DNA of 64,000 bases from Polyangium mundeleinium (GTDB lineage: Bacteria; Myxococcota_A; Polyangia; Polyangiales; Polyangiaceae), in the NCBI RefSeq assembly GCF_028369105.1, contig NZ_JAQNDO010000001.1, positions 2,163,711 through 2,227,710 of the forward strand, read 5' to 3'. The notes under the pieces are model-generated. The model was not told where the DNA came from and did no database searches. It worked only from the letters and a program-made list of their open reading frames with translations. A program made the translations under genes and the position numbers. Positions 16,646-29,564 of this stretch are shown here, piece after piece. Positions within the stretch are counted from its first letter, which is position 1; the number at the start of each line of letters is the position of its first letter.

Positions 16646-17335
16646 ATGCGTTCATTCACGATCGCGCGTGCCGCGGTGCTGCCTCTCTTCGGCCTCGTGC
16701 TCGCCGCTTGCTCGGTTGGGGGAGACGAGGATCTCGCGCTGGGGCGGGGGAACGCGTCGGGCGCCGAGAAGGGCAGAAATCCTCAGGTGCCCTCGAAAGG
16801 CCGAGAGCCCCAGGTGCCCTCGAAAGGCGGAGAGAAGGATGAATCGCTCGCCGACGACGTGGAGTTCGTGCCCGTCGAGGGCGACGCCGGTCACTTGACG
16901 GGCGGCGCGTTGTCCGAGGGCAAGGAGGTCGAAGGCAAGGAGGTCGAAGGCAAGGAAATCGAGGGCAAAGGCATCGAGGGCAAGGGCATCGAGCAACCGG
17001 TGCCGAGCGACATCGGCAAGGGCGAGGGGACGAAGGAGCCCACGCCGATCGAGGTCGGCAAGGAGGCCGGCGAGAAGGAATCGGAGATTCCCTCGAAGGG
17101 TGGGCTTCCCTCGAAGGGGCCTCTCGGCTCGAAAGGCGGTCTCCCCTCGAACCCTGTTCGCGAGGTGAACAGCGCTTGCCCGAAGGCGCAGGGGGTCGAG
17201 GTCGTCGGGGCTTGCGTGCAGGCGCTCACGTACGCGAAAAACCCGGAGACGGGCGAGTGCTGCGTGTATGCGACGCCGTGCGACGTGCCGAAAACCTGGG
17301 AGGCCTCGTTCGTGGCGGAGGCCGTTTGCCGGTAG
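16646..17335 (+). CDS. Lipoprotein with EGKEV-type pentapeptide repeats
   Basis: This 229-residue protein has a lipoprotein signal (LPLFGLVLAACSVGG). The mature part is low complexity: paired PQVPSKGRE-type repeats, then five perfect 15-bp/5-residue units (EGKEV, EGKEV, EGKEI, EGKGI, EGKGI) at 16916-16990, and PSKG repeats. A compact C-terminal domain of about 60 residues holds four to five Cys (ACPKAQ, GACVQAL, GECCVYATPCDVP). A GGAGGG site suits ATG 16646; ATG 16640 is alternative. The repeats probably form an extended charged stalk for the Cys-rich head. Function unknown. Confidence 0.8.
   Translation: MRSFTIARAAVLPLFGLVLAACSVGGDEDLALGRGNASGAEKGRNPQVPSKGREPQVPSKGGEKDESLADDVEFVPVEGDAGHLTGGALSEGKEVEGKEVEGKEIEGKGIEGKGIEQPVPSDIGKGEGTKEPTPIEVGKEAGEKESEIPSKGGLPSKGPLGSKGGLPSNPVREVNSACPKAQGVEVVGACVQALTYAKNPETGECCVYATPCDVPKTWEASFVAEAVCR
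16916..16990 (+). repeat. Five 15-bp coding repeats
   Basis: Five consecutive 15-bp units code EGKEV, EGKEV, EGKEI, EGKGI and EGKGI inside the lipoprotein gene. The first two are almost identical at DNA level. Being a multiple of three, gain or loss of units would keep the frame. Confidence 0.9.
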
Positions 17336-17351
17336 CGTCTTTGCGGCGCGA

Positions 17352-17381
17352 TTGACAAGCCAGGATCCCCTCGGCTTAGAT
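17352..17381 (+). promoter_or_regulatory. Putative promoter, leaderless type
   Basis: A perfect TTGACA at 17352-17357 is followed after 18 bp by TTAGAT at 17376-17381. The ATG of the DUF4180 gene is at 17390, 8 nt later, so transcription would start almost at the start codon. No ribosome-binding site is visible. Confidence 0.5.
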
Positions 17382-17389
17382 GCGTGGCC

Positions 17390-17758
17390 ATGGAGCCTGT
17401 CATCGTGGACGAGGGGGGTGTGACGGTCGTGGAAGGCCAGCCGGACCAGGCGTTCCTGACGAGCGCGCGGGATGTGGATCGCGTGATTGAGGCCTGCTTC
17501 GGAAGCAGCGCAGGATGCGTCCTTCTTTACGCGTCGAACCTGCCGGCGGCCTTCTTCGACCTCAGCTCGCGCGTGGCCGGGGACATGCTGCAAAAATTGC
17601 GGAACTATCGGATTCGGCTCGCCGTGGTATGCCCTCCGGGGAGCGTCAGCTATAGCAGCCGGTTCGGCGAGATGGTCACCGAGGAGAACCGCGGCGAGCA
17701 TTTCGGGGTATTCGAGACCCGTGCCGAGGCCGTGGAATGGATCCACGCCTTTGCCTGA
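17390..17758 (+). CDS. DUF4180-family protein
   Basis: This 122-residue protein has the DUF4180 signature: VIEACFGSSAGCVLLYASNL, AAFFDLSSRVAGDMLQKLRN, RLAVVCPPG, SSRFGEMV and FGVFETRAEAVEWI. The domain's function is not established. It is probably cytosolic. A GTG at 17384 is the other possible start; ATG 17390 is chosen because a good -35 and a -10-like hexamer end 8 nt before it, fitting a leaderless message. It is convergent with the alpha-2-macroglobulin 3' part, with 6 bp between stops. Confidence 0.88.
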   Translation: MEPVIVDEGGVTVVEGQPDQAFLTSARDVDRVIEACFGSSAGCVLLYASNLPAAFFDLSSRVAGDMLQKLRNYRIRLAVVCPPGSVSYSSRFGEMVTEENRGEHFGVFETRAEAVEWIHAFA

Positions 17759-19224
17759 GGACGCTCATTTCGCGCCCACCCGCACGTACGTTCCACCCGT
17801 ACGCCCCAGCGTTTCCGGCGTGTACATCTCCTCGATGTGCGTCGGTGGTACCACGAATCGGCCGATGTGGGCGGCGCGGGCGAGGTAGCGGAATTTCCGG
17901 ATGCCGGCGGGGAGCCGGTCGATGAAATAAACGACGCGGTCGTCGCGCATTTCGCGTCGTTCGGCCGGCGTCGCCTCCAGGCTCGCGAGCCACGGGCCGC
18001 CGACCTGGTGGGCGAGCCGCATGGGTTCGAGGCCGCCGGGGACCGGGTCTTCGAGGACGACGAAGCGGCGCGGCTCGCGCGTGACGACCTCGATTTCGCA
18101 AAGCACGACCTGCCCGGGATCGAAGCGGGGCTCGGCCTCGGCGCTGGCCGCGAGGACGGGCCCGCCGAGGTCCGCGACGGGTCGGAAGGATTTCGTCACG
18201 TAAAACCCGGCGTCGAGCGGCTCGCGTGGCATTTCCAGGCGGGCATACCGGAGGATGGCCTCGTAATGGAGGTGGCCTCCGCCCACGGCCTCGAAGGTGA
18301 GCGGCGCGCCGCGGCCGCGAAGGAGAGCGGGCATGGGCACGAATGCCGCGCGGCGGATCTTGCCGGACTCGCCGCCGAGGGGCGCGTCCGCGAGCAAGGT
18401 ATCGCCGAGGAACACGCGCGCCTCGACGGGATCGAGGGGCGCCGGGTTTTTCTTGCGGTAGGCGTCGAGCGCGAGCAGGGCCCAGGCGGCCTCGTGGGTC
18501 GTGCGGTAAGCGCCGCCGGCGCGCGCGTCGACGAGGCCACGCGCGAGGCGGGCCGCGAGCGGGTGTGTGGGGTTCGTCGCGACGAGCGCGAGCAACGCCG
18601 CGGCGTCGGCGCGCACGCTGGAGTCGAAATCGTGCACGGGCGTTTGGGTCTCGGATGCACGTGCCAGGTGCGCCGCGGGGCCGTCGATACGGATGTTCGT
18701 TTCGAGGTCGCGGAGGAGCTCGCGGGCCTCGTCCGCATCGGCGCGGCCCGAAAGGACGAAGGCGTGGAGCAGGAGGGCGCGCGCGAAAAGAGGCATGCGC
18801 GCGCGTTCGCCGAAGAGCGCGCGCATTCGACTCTCGTCGGCGCGGCGGGCCCTGGCGAGCACGTCGAGCGCGAAGGCGGCTCGTTCGAGTGCAGAAGGGT
18901 CCGCCGCGGGGAAGGGGGCCGCGAGGCTCGATACGAGGGAGCGGGTCGCGTGGTCGAGGGCGCCTTCGGGCACAGGCAGGCCGCGGCGGCGCGCTTCGTC
19001 GAGGCCCCATAATGCATAGGCCGTGATGTAAAAGTCTCCCTCGGAGGAGCCGGGCCAGAGGCCGAAGCTCCCGTCCTTTTGCTGGTGCGTGAGCAGCCGG
19101 TCCACCGAGGTCCGGAGCGCGGCGTCGACGTCGCCTCCTTTGGGTGGGTTGGTTTTTTCGGGCACGAGCGGCACGCCGAGGGAATCGGCGAGGTCGCGGA
19201 GCGCGAGGAGCGGGACCATGCGGC

Positions 19225-23334
<4,110 letters not shown>

Positions 23335-23379
23335 GGGGACATCGAGATCGACAGATGAGGAGGCCCGAGGTTCCCCGGC

Positions 23380-24747
23380 TCATTCGTCTTTGGCAGGACG
23401 GTAAAGCTCCACGCCCGACGCACCAAACGTCGTACGCAAAGGCTCGCGTTCGCCATGAGGCCACGCCGCGGGGGTATGGCGCAAGAGAGGATGGGGGCGG
23501 AGGGATTGGAAGAGGACGTGGCAAGGGTCGTCGGCCGCGCCGCCGAGCTCGGGCATTGCCTGGAGCCCGAGGCCGGGGCGATCCCGCGGGGGCTCGTCGC
23601 CGAGGTCCTCGGCGAGGGCGCCGGCCATGTCGAGCAAGGCCTCGCGAATACGCGCGTCCGCGCTCGCACGGGCCGCCGCGCGCATGGCTTTCACGGCCGG
23701 GCGTGCTTCCTTTCCGAGGACGTCCTTGCCGGCGGCGGAGAGGGCCGTCGCGAGCGAGAGGCGCAGCTCGGGCGAGCGCGTGGCGAGCAGGCGCGCGACG
23801 AGGCGGGGGGCGATTTCGGGTGGCCATTCGTCGGCCTCGCGCGCGAGGGCATAGGCGGTGCGGATCGGGGGCTCGTCCGGGGCCGCGAGGGACGACGCAA
23901 TACGCGCAAGGGCGGCGGCGAGCGCGGCGCCGCGGGCCCCCTCTTCGAGCAGGACGACGGCGGCGGCGAGGGAGCCGGGCGAGGCGCCGGCGGCAATCCG
24001 GGCGAGGCGCGGGACGTGCTCGGGGAAATGGGCGAGGACGGCATACAGGCGCGCGCGTTCGTCGAGGGTCTCGGCGTGGACCGATTCGAGACGCGGGAGA
24101 GCTTCGGGCGCGGCCACGCGCTCGATGGTGTCGAGCAAATACGAGGCGACGAGGGGGCAGGCGCGGACGTCTTCCCGGTCGAGCAGGCGCACGAGCTCCT
24201 CGCTTTCGGTCGGATCGAGGCCACGCACCTCGAAGGCGACAGTGGCCGCGAAGAGTTTGTCCGGGTGGGTGTCGCGCAGGTGTGGCACGACGAACCGATA
24301 CCGGCCGGGCGGGAGGATACGTTCGCCGCCCATGAGGGGGAGCTCGGAGACGATCGTCGCCGCGGAGGGGGCGAGCTCGGGCTGGGCGGAGACGGTGAGG
24401 CAATACCCTTGGCGGGGTGGAAAAGCGCGATAGACGTCGTCGAGGCCGAGCCGCTCGATCGTGCCGAAGAGGCCAGGCCAATGGCGCGCGCCACGGATGG
24501 GGTCGGGGTTCTTGTTGACGAGGCGGAATGCGGAAAAGGGAGTATCGCCCTGGTGGGGTTCGAGGACGACAAGGGACGTCTCGCAGCCGGGATTCGCCGG
24601 CTCGGACGTGGGCGGGTCTGGCGCGGCGATCACGGCGCCACGCGCGGCGGCCTCGCCTCCGCGCGGGAGGGTCGGCGCGCTGCATCCGAGGACAAAAAGC
24701 AGGGAGAGCGCCGCGGGGGCGCTCGCGAGGCGGGCGGAACGGGGCAT
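23380..24747 (-). CDS. Lipoprotein with HEAT-like helical region, upstream of alpha-2-macroglobulin
   Basis: This 455-residue protein starts with a lipoprotein signal (LSLLFVLGCSAPTLP). Residues about 50-180 are beta-rich (SAFRLVNKNPDPIRG, RYRFVVPHLRDT). From about 190 to 400 there are Ala/Leu/Arg-rich helices of the HEAT-like type. It is followed after 45 bp by the alpha-2-macroglobulin gene on the same strand, so cotranscription is likely. In other bacteria this family is commonly paired with a PBP1C transglycosylase; here the neighbour is this lipoprotein instead. Its function is not known; a role as envelope partner of the macroglobulin is inferred from position. Confidence 0.72.
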   Translation of the reverse strand: MPRSARLASAPAALSLLFVLGCSAPTLPRGGEAAARGAVIAAPDPPTSEPANPGCETSLVVLEPHQGDTPFSAFRLVNKNPDPIRGARHWPGLFGTIERLGLDDVYRAFPPRQGYCLTVSAQPELAPSAATIVSELPLMGGERILPPGRYRFVVPHLRDTHPDKLFAATVAFEVRGLDPTESEELVRLLDREDVRACPLVASYLLDTIERVAAPEALPRLESVHAETLDERARLYAVLAHFPEHVPRLARIAAGASPGSLAAAVVLLEEGARGAALAAALARIASSLAAPDEPPIRTAYALAREADEWPPEIAPRLVARLLATRSPELRLSLATALSAAGKDVLGKEARPAVKAMRAAARASADARIREALLDMAGALAEDLGDEPPRDRPGLGLQAMPELGGAADDPCHVLFQSLRPHPLLRHTPAAWPHGEREPLRTTFGASGVELYRPAKDE

Positions 24748-24871
24748 CGCGGCATCGTTGGACGCGTGGGCATCGATTGCCTTGGGCTTCGAGCGATTCT
24801 GGCGTGCTGGGCCCGCTCACGTCCGTCGGCACGGATCTTTTCGTCGTGGCGCGCGCGGTAAGGGGGCGCGC

Positions 24872-24900
24872 TTGCGGGGGCACGAACGGCTCGATAGACT
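24872..24900 (+). promoter_or_regulatory. Putative promoter, leaderless type
   Basis: TTGCGG at 24872-24877 and TAGACT at 24895-24900 are separated by 17 bp. The ATG of the next gene is at 24909, 8 nt after the -10-like hexamer, and has no ribosome-binding site. Confidence 0.5.
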
Positions 24901-24908
24901 CCGCCGCG

Positions 24909-25553
24909 ATGTCCAAAGAGACGTGGGCCTGCGATCTGTCGCCGGGGCGGCATCGAATCGGGGAAGGTCCGTTTCGCGTCCGCGGCGTCATGTACATGGG
25001 GTATTTCGAGCACGCGACCAAACGCACGCCCGGTGGCCTGCCGGCCGTGTACGCCGCGATGGCCCACCCCGAGGTCGAGGCGTTTCTCGAACATACGATT
25101 TTCCTCGCGGCGTCGAGCTACGACATCGTGCCGATCATCCATTTCGCCCGCGCGCTTGCGCAGGTCGAGGGGACGCCCTTCGACAAACTCGTGCGGGGGC
25201 GTGCGCGTCATGCAGGCGAGCACAACGTGATGGGGCTTTATCGCGCCCAGATGCGCAGCTCGTCGGTCGCGGACATGGCTGTCCGGCTGCCGCGGATCTT
25301 CGAGCGGTATTTCGACCAATGCCGCGCGGAGATGTCGCCCGCCGGCGAGGGGCTCGTGGAGGGGCGGTTCGCCGGGATGCCGGCGCCCACGCTCGGGTAT
25401 TACGTGTGGTGCAACGAGGGGTTCATCGAGGGCGCGCTCAGCGCCGCCGGCGCGCGGGACGTGCGGTATTCGTGGTCGGCCCCGATTTCTGACGGCGAGC
25501 GCGACGGGACGCCGCAAAGGGCCGTCACGGTCCGGATCACCTGGGCGGTTTGA
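24909..25553 (+). CDS. Putative DUF2378/TIGR02265-type myxobacterial protein
   Basis: This 214-residue protein has FRVRGVMYMGYFEHATKR near the N-terminus, a helical middle (DIVPIIHFARALAQVEGTPF) and a C-terminal block YYVWCNEGFIEGALSAAGAR followed by beta sequence ending VRITWAV. This layout resembles the lineage-restricted DUF2378/TIGR02265 family, whose fold is related to heme-NO-binding/V4R domains. Family assignment is by eye and only moderately sure. ATG 24909 is selected because a TTGCGG/TAGACT promoter ends 8 nt before it; the longer upstream frame is Arg-rich shadow. No signal peptide. Confidence 0.65.
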   Translation: MSKETWACDLSPGRHRIGEGPFRVRGVMYMGYFEHATKRTPGGLPAVYAAMAHPEVEAFLEHTIFLAASSYDIVPIIHFARALAQVEGTPFDKLVRGRARHAGEHNVMGLYRAQMRSSSVADMAVRLPRIFERYFDQCRAEMSPAGEGLVEGRFAGMPAPTLGYYVWCNEGFIEGALSAAGARDVRYSWSAPISDGERDGTPQRAVTVRITWAV

Positions 25554-25604
25554 ACGAGGGGGCTTTCGCTCGGCAAGCTGAGCTCTCGCCCCCCACGCCC
25601 ACGC

Positions 25605-26108
25605 TCATTCGTCGTCCTCGTCCTCCGGCACGACCTTCCCTTCGTACAGGGCAAACGCGACCTCGAAGCCGTCTTCCTCGAACGACGTGACGACGTCGTC
25701 GAACGAGGCATTCTCGTGATACCCGAACCCGATCTGGTCCGTCGGGCCGAGCACGCCCTGGAGCGCCTCGCTCTCGGCCGCGGCGAACGAGCGCAGGACG
25801 CCGAGCAAGGCCTCGGCGGCGCCACGCGGGACGGGCTTTTCGGGGTGCCGCACAAAGAGCTCCATCAGGTCCGCGTCGTCCTCGATCAGGAACCAGATGG
25901 GCCGCTCGGCGTACTTCTTGACGAGCGCGGCGTCGGCGAATCCGCGCAGATCCCCGAATCGACCGAGGACGACCGTGGGCGCGAGCTCGTCCTCGTCCTC
26001 GTCCTCCTCGCCTTCTTCGCCCTCGTCGAGCTCTTCCTCGTCGAGCGGCGAAGGCTCCTCTTGCTCGGGCGCTGGTCCTTGCGCCTTCGGGTCCCGTCGT
26101 TTGTCCAT
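25605..26108 (-). CDS. Acidic hypothetical protein
   Basis: The 167-residue product has an N-terminal acidic run (about residues 18-42, mostly Glu and Asp), then an ordered domain with RPIWFLIEDDADLMELFV and GFGYHENASFDDVVTSFEED, and an acidic tail (PEDEDDE). It is cytosolic by sequence. The start at ATG 26108 is chosen because the open frame beyond it is basic and unlike protein. It is divergent from the PAS kinase; a long palindrome lies 50 bp upstream of its start. Family not recognised. Confidence 0.7.
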   Translation of the reverse strand: MDKRRDPKAQGPAPEQEEPSPLDEEELDEGEEGEEDEDEDELAPTVVLGRFGDLRGFADAALVKKYAERPIWFLIEDDADLMELFVRHPEKPVPRGAAEALLGVLRSFAAAESEALQGVLGPTDQIGFGYHENASFDDVVTSFEEDGFEVAFALYEGKVVPEDEDDE

Positions 26109-26156
26109 CGTGCTCACCGGGGTCCTCGCTCCACGTCGATCCACTACCGTCTGCGC

Positions 26157-26189
26157 GGGTGTCCCCGATGGACGTGTCCATCGACACCC
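26157..26189. promoter_or_regulatory. Long interrupted palindrome between divergent genes
   Basis: GGGTGTC (26157-26163) pairs with GACACCC (26183-26189), and GATGGAC (26167-26173) pairs with GTCCATC (26176-26182) across GT, with only CCC unpaired on one side. It lies between the acidic protein gene (minus) and the PAS kinase (plus). A run of five T follows at about 26200. It may be an operator for both genes or a hairpin in the acidic gene's or kinase's leader. Confidence 0.6.
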
Positions 26190-26298
26190 ACGCGCCGTCG
26201 TTTTTACCCCACCACGGCCGCGTCCGCGACTAGGATGGAGCGTCGCCTCGCGCCGGCCCCTCGCTTTTCGCGGAGGGGATCGCCTGCGGGAGTCGCCC

Positions 26299-27687
26299 AT
26301 GCGTTTCTCGCCCCTCGCGGATAGCCGCCTCGAAATCCTGAATCTGCTCGACCAGCCCGTCTGGATCACGGACCCGGACGCGGTGCGTATCGTGTGGGCG
26401 AACCGCGCAGCCGTGGCGCTCTGGCGCGCCGAGGACGTGCGGGAACTCGTCAACCGGGACCTCGCTCCGTCGCCGACGATCCGCGCGACGTTGCAGCAGC
26501 TCCGCGAGCGCGTGACGACCGGCGAGCGCTTCGGGTCGGAGCGGACGATCTATCCAAAGGGAGAACCCGTCCGTGTGCACATGAGCTTCAAGGCATTTCC
26601 GCTGCCCGACGGCCGCGGGGGCCTGCTCGTGGAGGCGACGCCGATTCGCGACGCGATCGACCCCGAGGTGGTGCGCGCGGCGGAGGCTGTCCGGTATGCG
26701 CCGCTCGTGGTGACGACACACGCGCTCGACGGATCGCTTCTGCAAGCGAATACGCTGGCGCGCGCGACGTTCGGCAATGCATTCTCGTTCGCGGGGATCT
26801 TCGCCGAGCCCGCGGAGGGGGCGCGCGTGCTCGCGCAAGTCGCGGGGGGCGAGCCGTTTTTCGAGGACGTGGAGGTCGTGACGACCGAGGGGACGCGGTG
26901 GTTTTCGGTCGCGGCGCGGCCGATTCCGGACGCCGTGACGGGCAAACCCAGCATTCTGGTGAGCGCGCACGACATGACGGCGCGTATCGAGGCGGAGCGC
27001 GCGAAGGACGACCTCGTGAGCGTGGTGAGCCACGAATTGCGCACGCCGTTGACCGCGATCCGAGGCGCGATCGGGCTCGTCGTGGGCGGCGTGGCGGGAA
27101 AGGATCCCGCGCTCCAGGCGGAGCTTTTGCAAATGGCGTCGGAGAACGTGCAGCGGCTCGGGCGGCTCGTGGACGATCTGCTCGACGTGCGAAAGCTCGC
27201 GGCGGGGAGCATTTCGCTGAAGTTCGCGAACGTGGATCTCGCGGACGTGGTGCGGGGCGCGGTGGAGCTTTATGCGCCGGCGACGCGGGCGAAGGAGATC
27301 GTGGTGGAGGCGGACGTGCCGGCGGGGATGCCGGTGTTCGTCGATCCGCAACGGATTCAGCAGGTCGTCCTGAATTTCCTGTCGAATGCGATCAAGCACT
27401 CGCCGGCCGGGGAGGTCGTGCGCGTGCATGCGCGATCGATCGCCGAGGGGTTCCGTGTCGAGGTGGCGGATCGGGGGCCCGGGGTGCCGGAGGCGTTCCG
27501 GGACAAGATTTTTCGGCGATTTTCGCAGGCCGACGCGTCGAGCACGCGCAGCATCGGCGGGACGGGGCTCGGGCTCTACATCGCAAAGACGATCGTGGTG
27601 ATGCACGGCGGCCGCCTGGGATACGAGAACGGGAAGGCAGGCGGGGCGGTGTTTTTCTTCGAGTTGCCGGCGAAGGCGACGGATTAA
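26299..27687 (+). CDS. PAS-PAS soluble histidine kinase
   Basis: This 462-residue cytosolic kinase has a first PAS (about 10-115: LDQPVWITDPDAVRIVWANR), a second PAS (about 130-235), HisKA with VVSHELRTPLTAIRGAIG (His near 245) and an ATPase domain with VVLNFLSNAIKHSP, DRGPGVP and GGTGLGLYIAKTIV. No receiver gene is adjacent, so it is an orphan kinase. ATG 26299 has GGGAG 7 nt upstream. Its stop codon overlaps the stop of the convergent MauG gene. The first PAS is related to those found in kinases that sense small ligands or redox state; the signal is unknown. Confidence 0.92.
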   Translation: MRFSPLADSRLEILNLLDQPVWITDPDAVRIVWANRAAVALWRAEDVRELVNRDLAPSPTIRATLQQLRERVTTGERFGSERTIYPKGEPVRVHMSFKAFPLPDGRGGLLVEATPIRDAIDPEVVRAAEAVRYAPLVVTTHALDGSLLQANTLARATFGNAFSFAGIFAEPAEGARVLAQVAGGEPFFEDVEVVTTEGTRWFSVAARPIPDAVTGKPSILVSAHDMTARIEAERAKDDLVSVVSHELRTPLTAIRGAIGLVVGGVAGKDPALQAELLQMASENVQRLGRLVDDLLDVRKLAAGSISLKFANVDLADVVRGAVELYAPATRAKEIVVEADVPAGMPVFVDPQRIQQVVLNFLSNAIKHSPAGEVVRVHARSIAEGFRVEVADRGPGVPEAFRDKIFRRFSQADASSTRSIGGTGLGLYIAKTIVVMHGGRLGYENGKAGGAVFFFELPAKATD

Positions 27688-29564
27688 CGCGGGGGGCTGG
27701 CGAGCTTCTCGGGCGGCGTCTTGTCGAGGAGCGCCTCGCGGAGGAACGCGAGGAGGGCACGTTTTTCGTCGGCGGAGAGGCCGAGCGCGCGGACGTCGGG
27801 GTCCTGGTTCGGGACGGGGATCCCGAGGCCCTTGCCGCCGCCCTTGTCGTAGAAATCGACGACCTCTTCGAGCGTGCGGAAGGCGCCGTGGTGGAAATAC
27901 GGCGCCGTGCGCGCGACGTCGCGGGTGGTCGGGGTCTTGAATGCGCCCTCGTCGGCCGGGCGTGAGGTGAAAGCGCCGCGGCCGCGGTCCGGATCGAGGG
28001 TGGTGCCACCGGGTTTGTCGGGGACGCCAAGGACGGCGAAGATGGGGACGGCGAAATCGAGCGGGCGGGAGCCGCCGAAGAACGGCGGAATGTGGCAGCG
28101 GGCGCAGCGGCCCTTGCCGGCGAAGACGTCGAGGCCGCGGCGGTGCAAGGGCGAGAGCGCAGGTTCGTCGCCGCGGGCAAACAGGTCGATCGGGGCGTCG
28201 CCGGGGACGAAGGCCTCGGATTCGAAGGCGGCGAGCGCGCGGCCGACGTTGTCGGTGGTGACGCCGGGCGTGGGGAGCGCCTGAAAGAGAGTGCGGAGGT
28301 CCGCGGCGGTTTCGATCGCGCGGAGGAGCTCGTCCGTTTCGAGGCCCATTTCGGCGCGGGCGCGGATGACGCCGAGGGCCTGGCGCTCGGGCGTGAGCGC
28401 GCGGCCGTCCCAGAGCTGGGCGGCGTGCAGCGGGGCATAAAGCAAGGTCGGGGTATGGCGCAGCGTGACGGCCGGATCGAGGGAAGGCGGGCGGACGAGG
28501 CCGTCGGCGAAGCCTTTTTCGGGGACGTGGCAGGTGACGCAGGAGCGAGCGTTGTTCTTGGACAATCGTTTGTCGAAGAAGAGCTTGCGGCCGAGCGCGG
28601 CCCAGGTGGCTTCGTCGCCGCTCGCGCCGCGCGGGCGGATGCGCGGGGCGGGGAGGGTGAGGGCCGAGACGGGTTCGTCCGCGTCGATCTTCGCGACCGG
28701 GAACCGGGCGCGGTAAGGCATTCGAACGGGGAGGCCGGCGGCGGCGACGAGGCGGCGGAGCGCGGCGCCGAGGCGGCCGGTGGCGAGGACGAAGCTCGCG
28801 CGGTCGTCGAGGTCGTCGGCGGTCTTCGCGGCGTCGAGGCGCGCGCGGAGGGGCCGGGTGATCTGTTTCACGGATTCGAGGGCGGCCGGGGTTTCAGCGG
28901 TCCCGGGGTTCGCGAGGGCCGCGGAGGCGGATTCGATGAAATCGAGGGTGCCGCGGAGATCGGCGAGGACGGCGGCGGAGCCCTCAGGGACGCCCTGGAA
29001 CGATTCGAGCGCGAGGGCGCCGAGGTCGTACGCGGCGAGCGAGAGCGCATGCGCGACGACCCCGGGCACGGTCGGAATGCGGCGCGCTTCGCTCTGGAAG
29101 AGGCGCAAGGCGCGGTCGAGGGTGACCATTTCAATACGCGCGGCCGCGGCGTCCCCGAGGACGAGGGCGGCGTCGAGGCGGAGGAGCGCGCCGCCGCCTT
29201 CGTCGATGGAGCGCGGAGGGCCGAAGACGACCTCGCCGCCGAGGCTCTCCGGCCTGCGCCAGATCGGCGCCCCCGCGGCGAGGGAGCGGCGAAGGGCGAG
29301 GTAATGGGAATTCGTGTCGCCACGCCCCTGGGGCATTGCTGCCACGAGGGATTCGAGGGCTTCGAGGCCGCGGCGCGCAGGCTCCTCGACGACACGCGTG
29401 AGCGGGGAGGGCGGAGGTTCGGGCGGGGCCGTGGACACGACCGGCTTCGCGCTCGCGTCCGCGGGGGCGGGGCCCTCCGGCTCGTCCGGGCAGCCCGCGA
29501 GGAGCAGGGCCGCGAGGACGAGCGCGGAGAGGCGTTCAGGGCTCGTAGAGCGCTTTGCAGGCAT
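27684..29564 (-). CDS. MauG/cytochrome c peroxidase-family di-heme lipoprotein
   Basis: This 626-residue protein has a lipoprotein signal (VLAALLLAGCPDEP), then about 270 residues of helical sequence without heme motifs, then the di-heme domain with CVTCHVPEKGFADG (near 392) and CARCHIPPFF (near 517) and TTRDVARTAPYFHHGAF. The helical N-terminal region is also seen in MauG-like proteins with an imelysin-like or bacterial PQQ-associated extension, so a fused accessory domain is possible. The ATG overlaps the upstream phosphoesterase gene by 29 bp, so translation is probably coupled. It probably oxidises or reduces a periplasmic protein; substrate unknown. Confidence 0.88.
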   Translation of the reverse strand: MPAKRSTSPERLSALVLAALLLAGCPDEPEGPAPADASAKPVVSTAPPEPPPSPLTRVVEEPARRGLEALESLVAAMPQGRGDTNSHYLALRRSLAAGAPIWRRPESLGGEVVFGPPRSIDEGGGALLRLDAALVLGDAAAARIEMVTLDRALRLFQSEARRIPTVPGVVAHALSLAAYDLGALALESFQGVPEGSAAVLADLRGTLDFIESASAALANPGTAETPAALESVKQITRPLRARLDAAKTADDLDDRASFVLATGRLGAALRRLVAAAGLPVRMPYRARFPVAKIDADEPVSALTLPAPRIRPRGASGDEATWAALGRKLFFDKRLSKNNARSCVTCHVPEKGFADGLVRPPSLDPAVTLRHTPTLLYAPLHAAQLWDGRALTPERQALGVIRARAEMGLETDELLRAIETAADLRTLFQALPTPGVTTDNVGRALAAFESEAFVPGDAPIDLFARGDEPALSPLHRRGLDVFAGKGRCARCHIPPFFGGSRPLDFAVPIFAVLGVPDKPGGTTLDPDRGRGAFTSRPADEGAFKTPTTRDVARTAPYFHHGAFRTLEEVVDFYDKGGGKGLGIPVPNQDPDVRALGLSADEKRALLAFLREALLDKTPPEKLASPPR

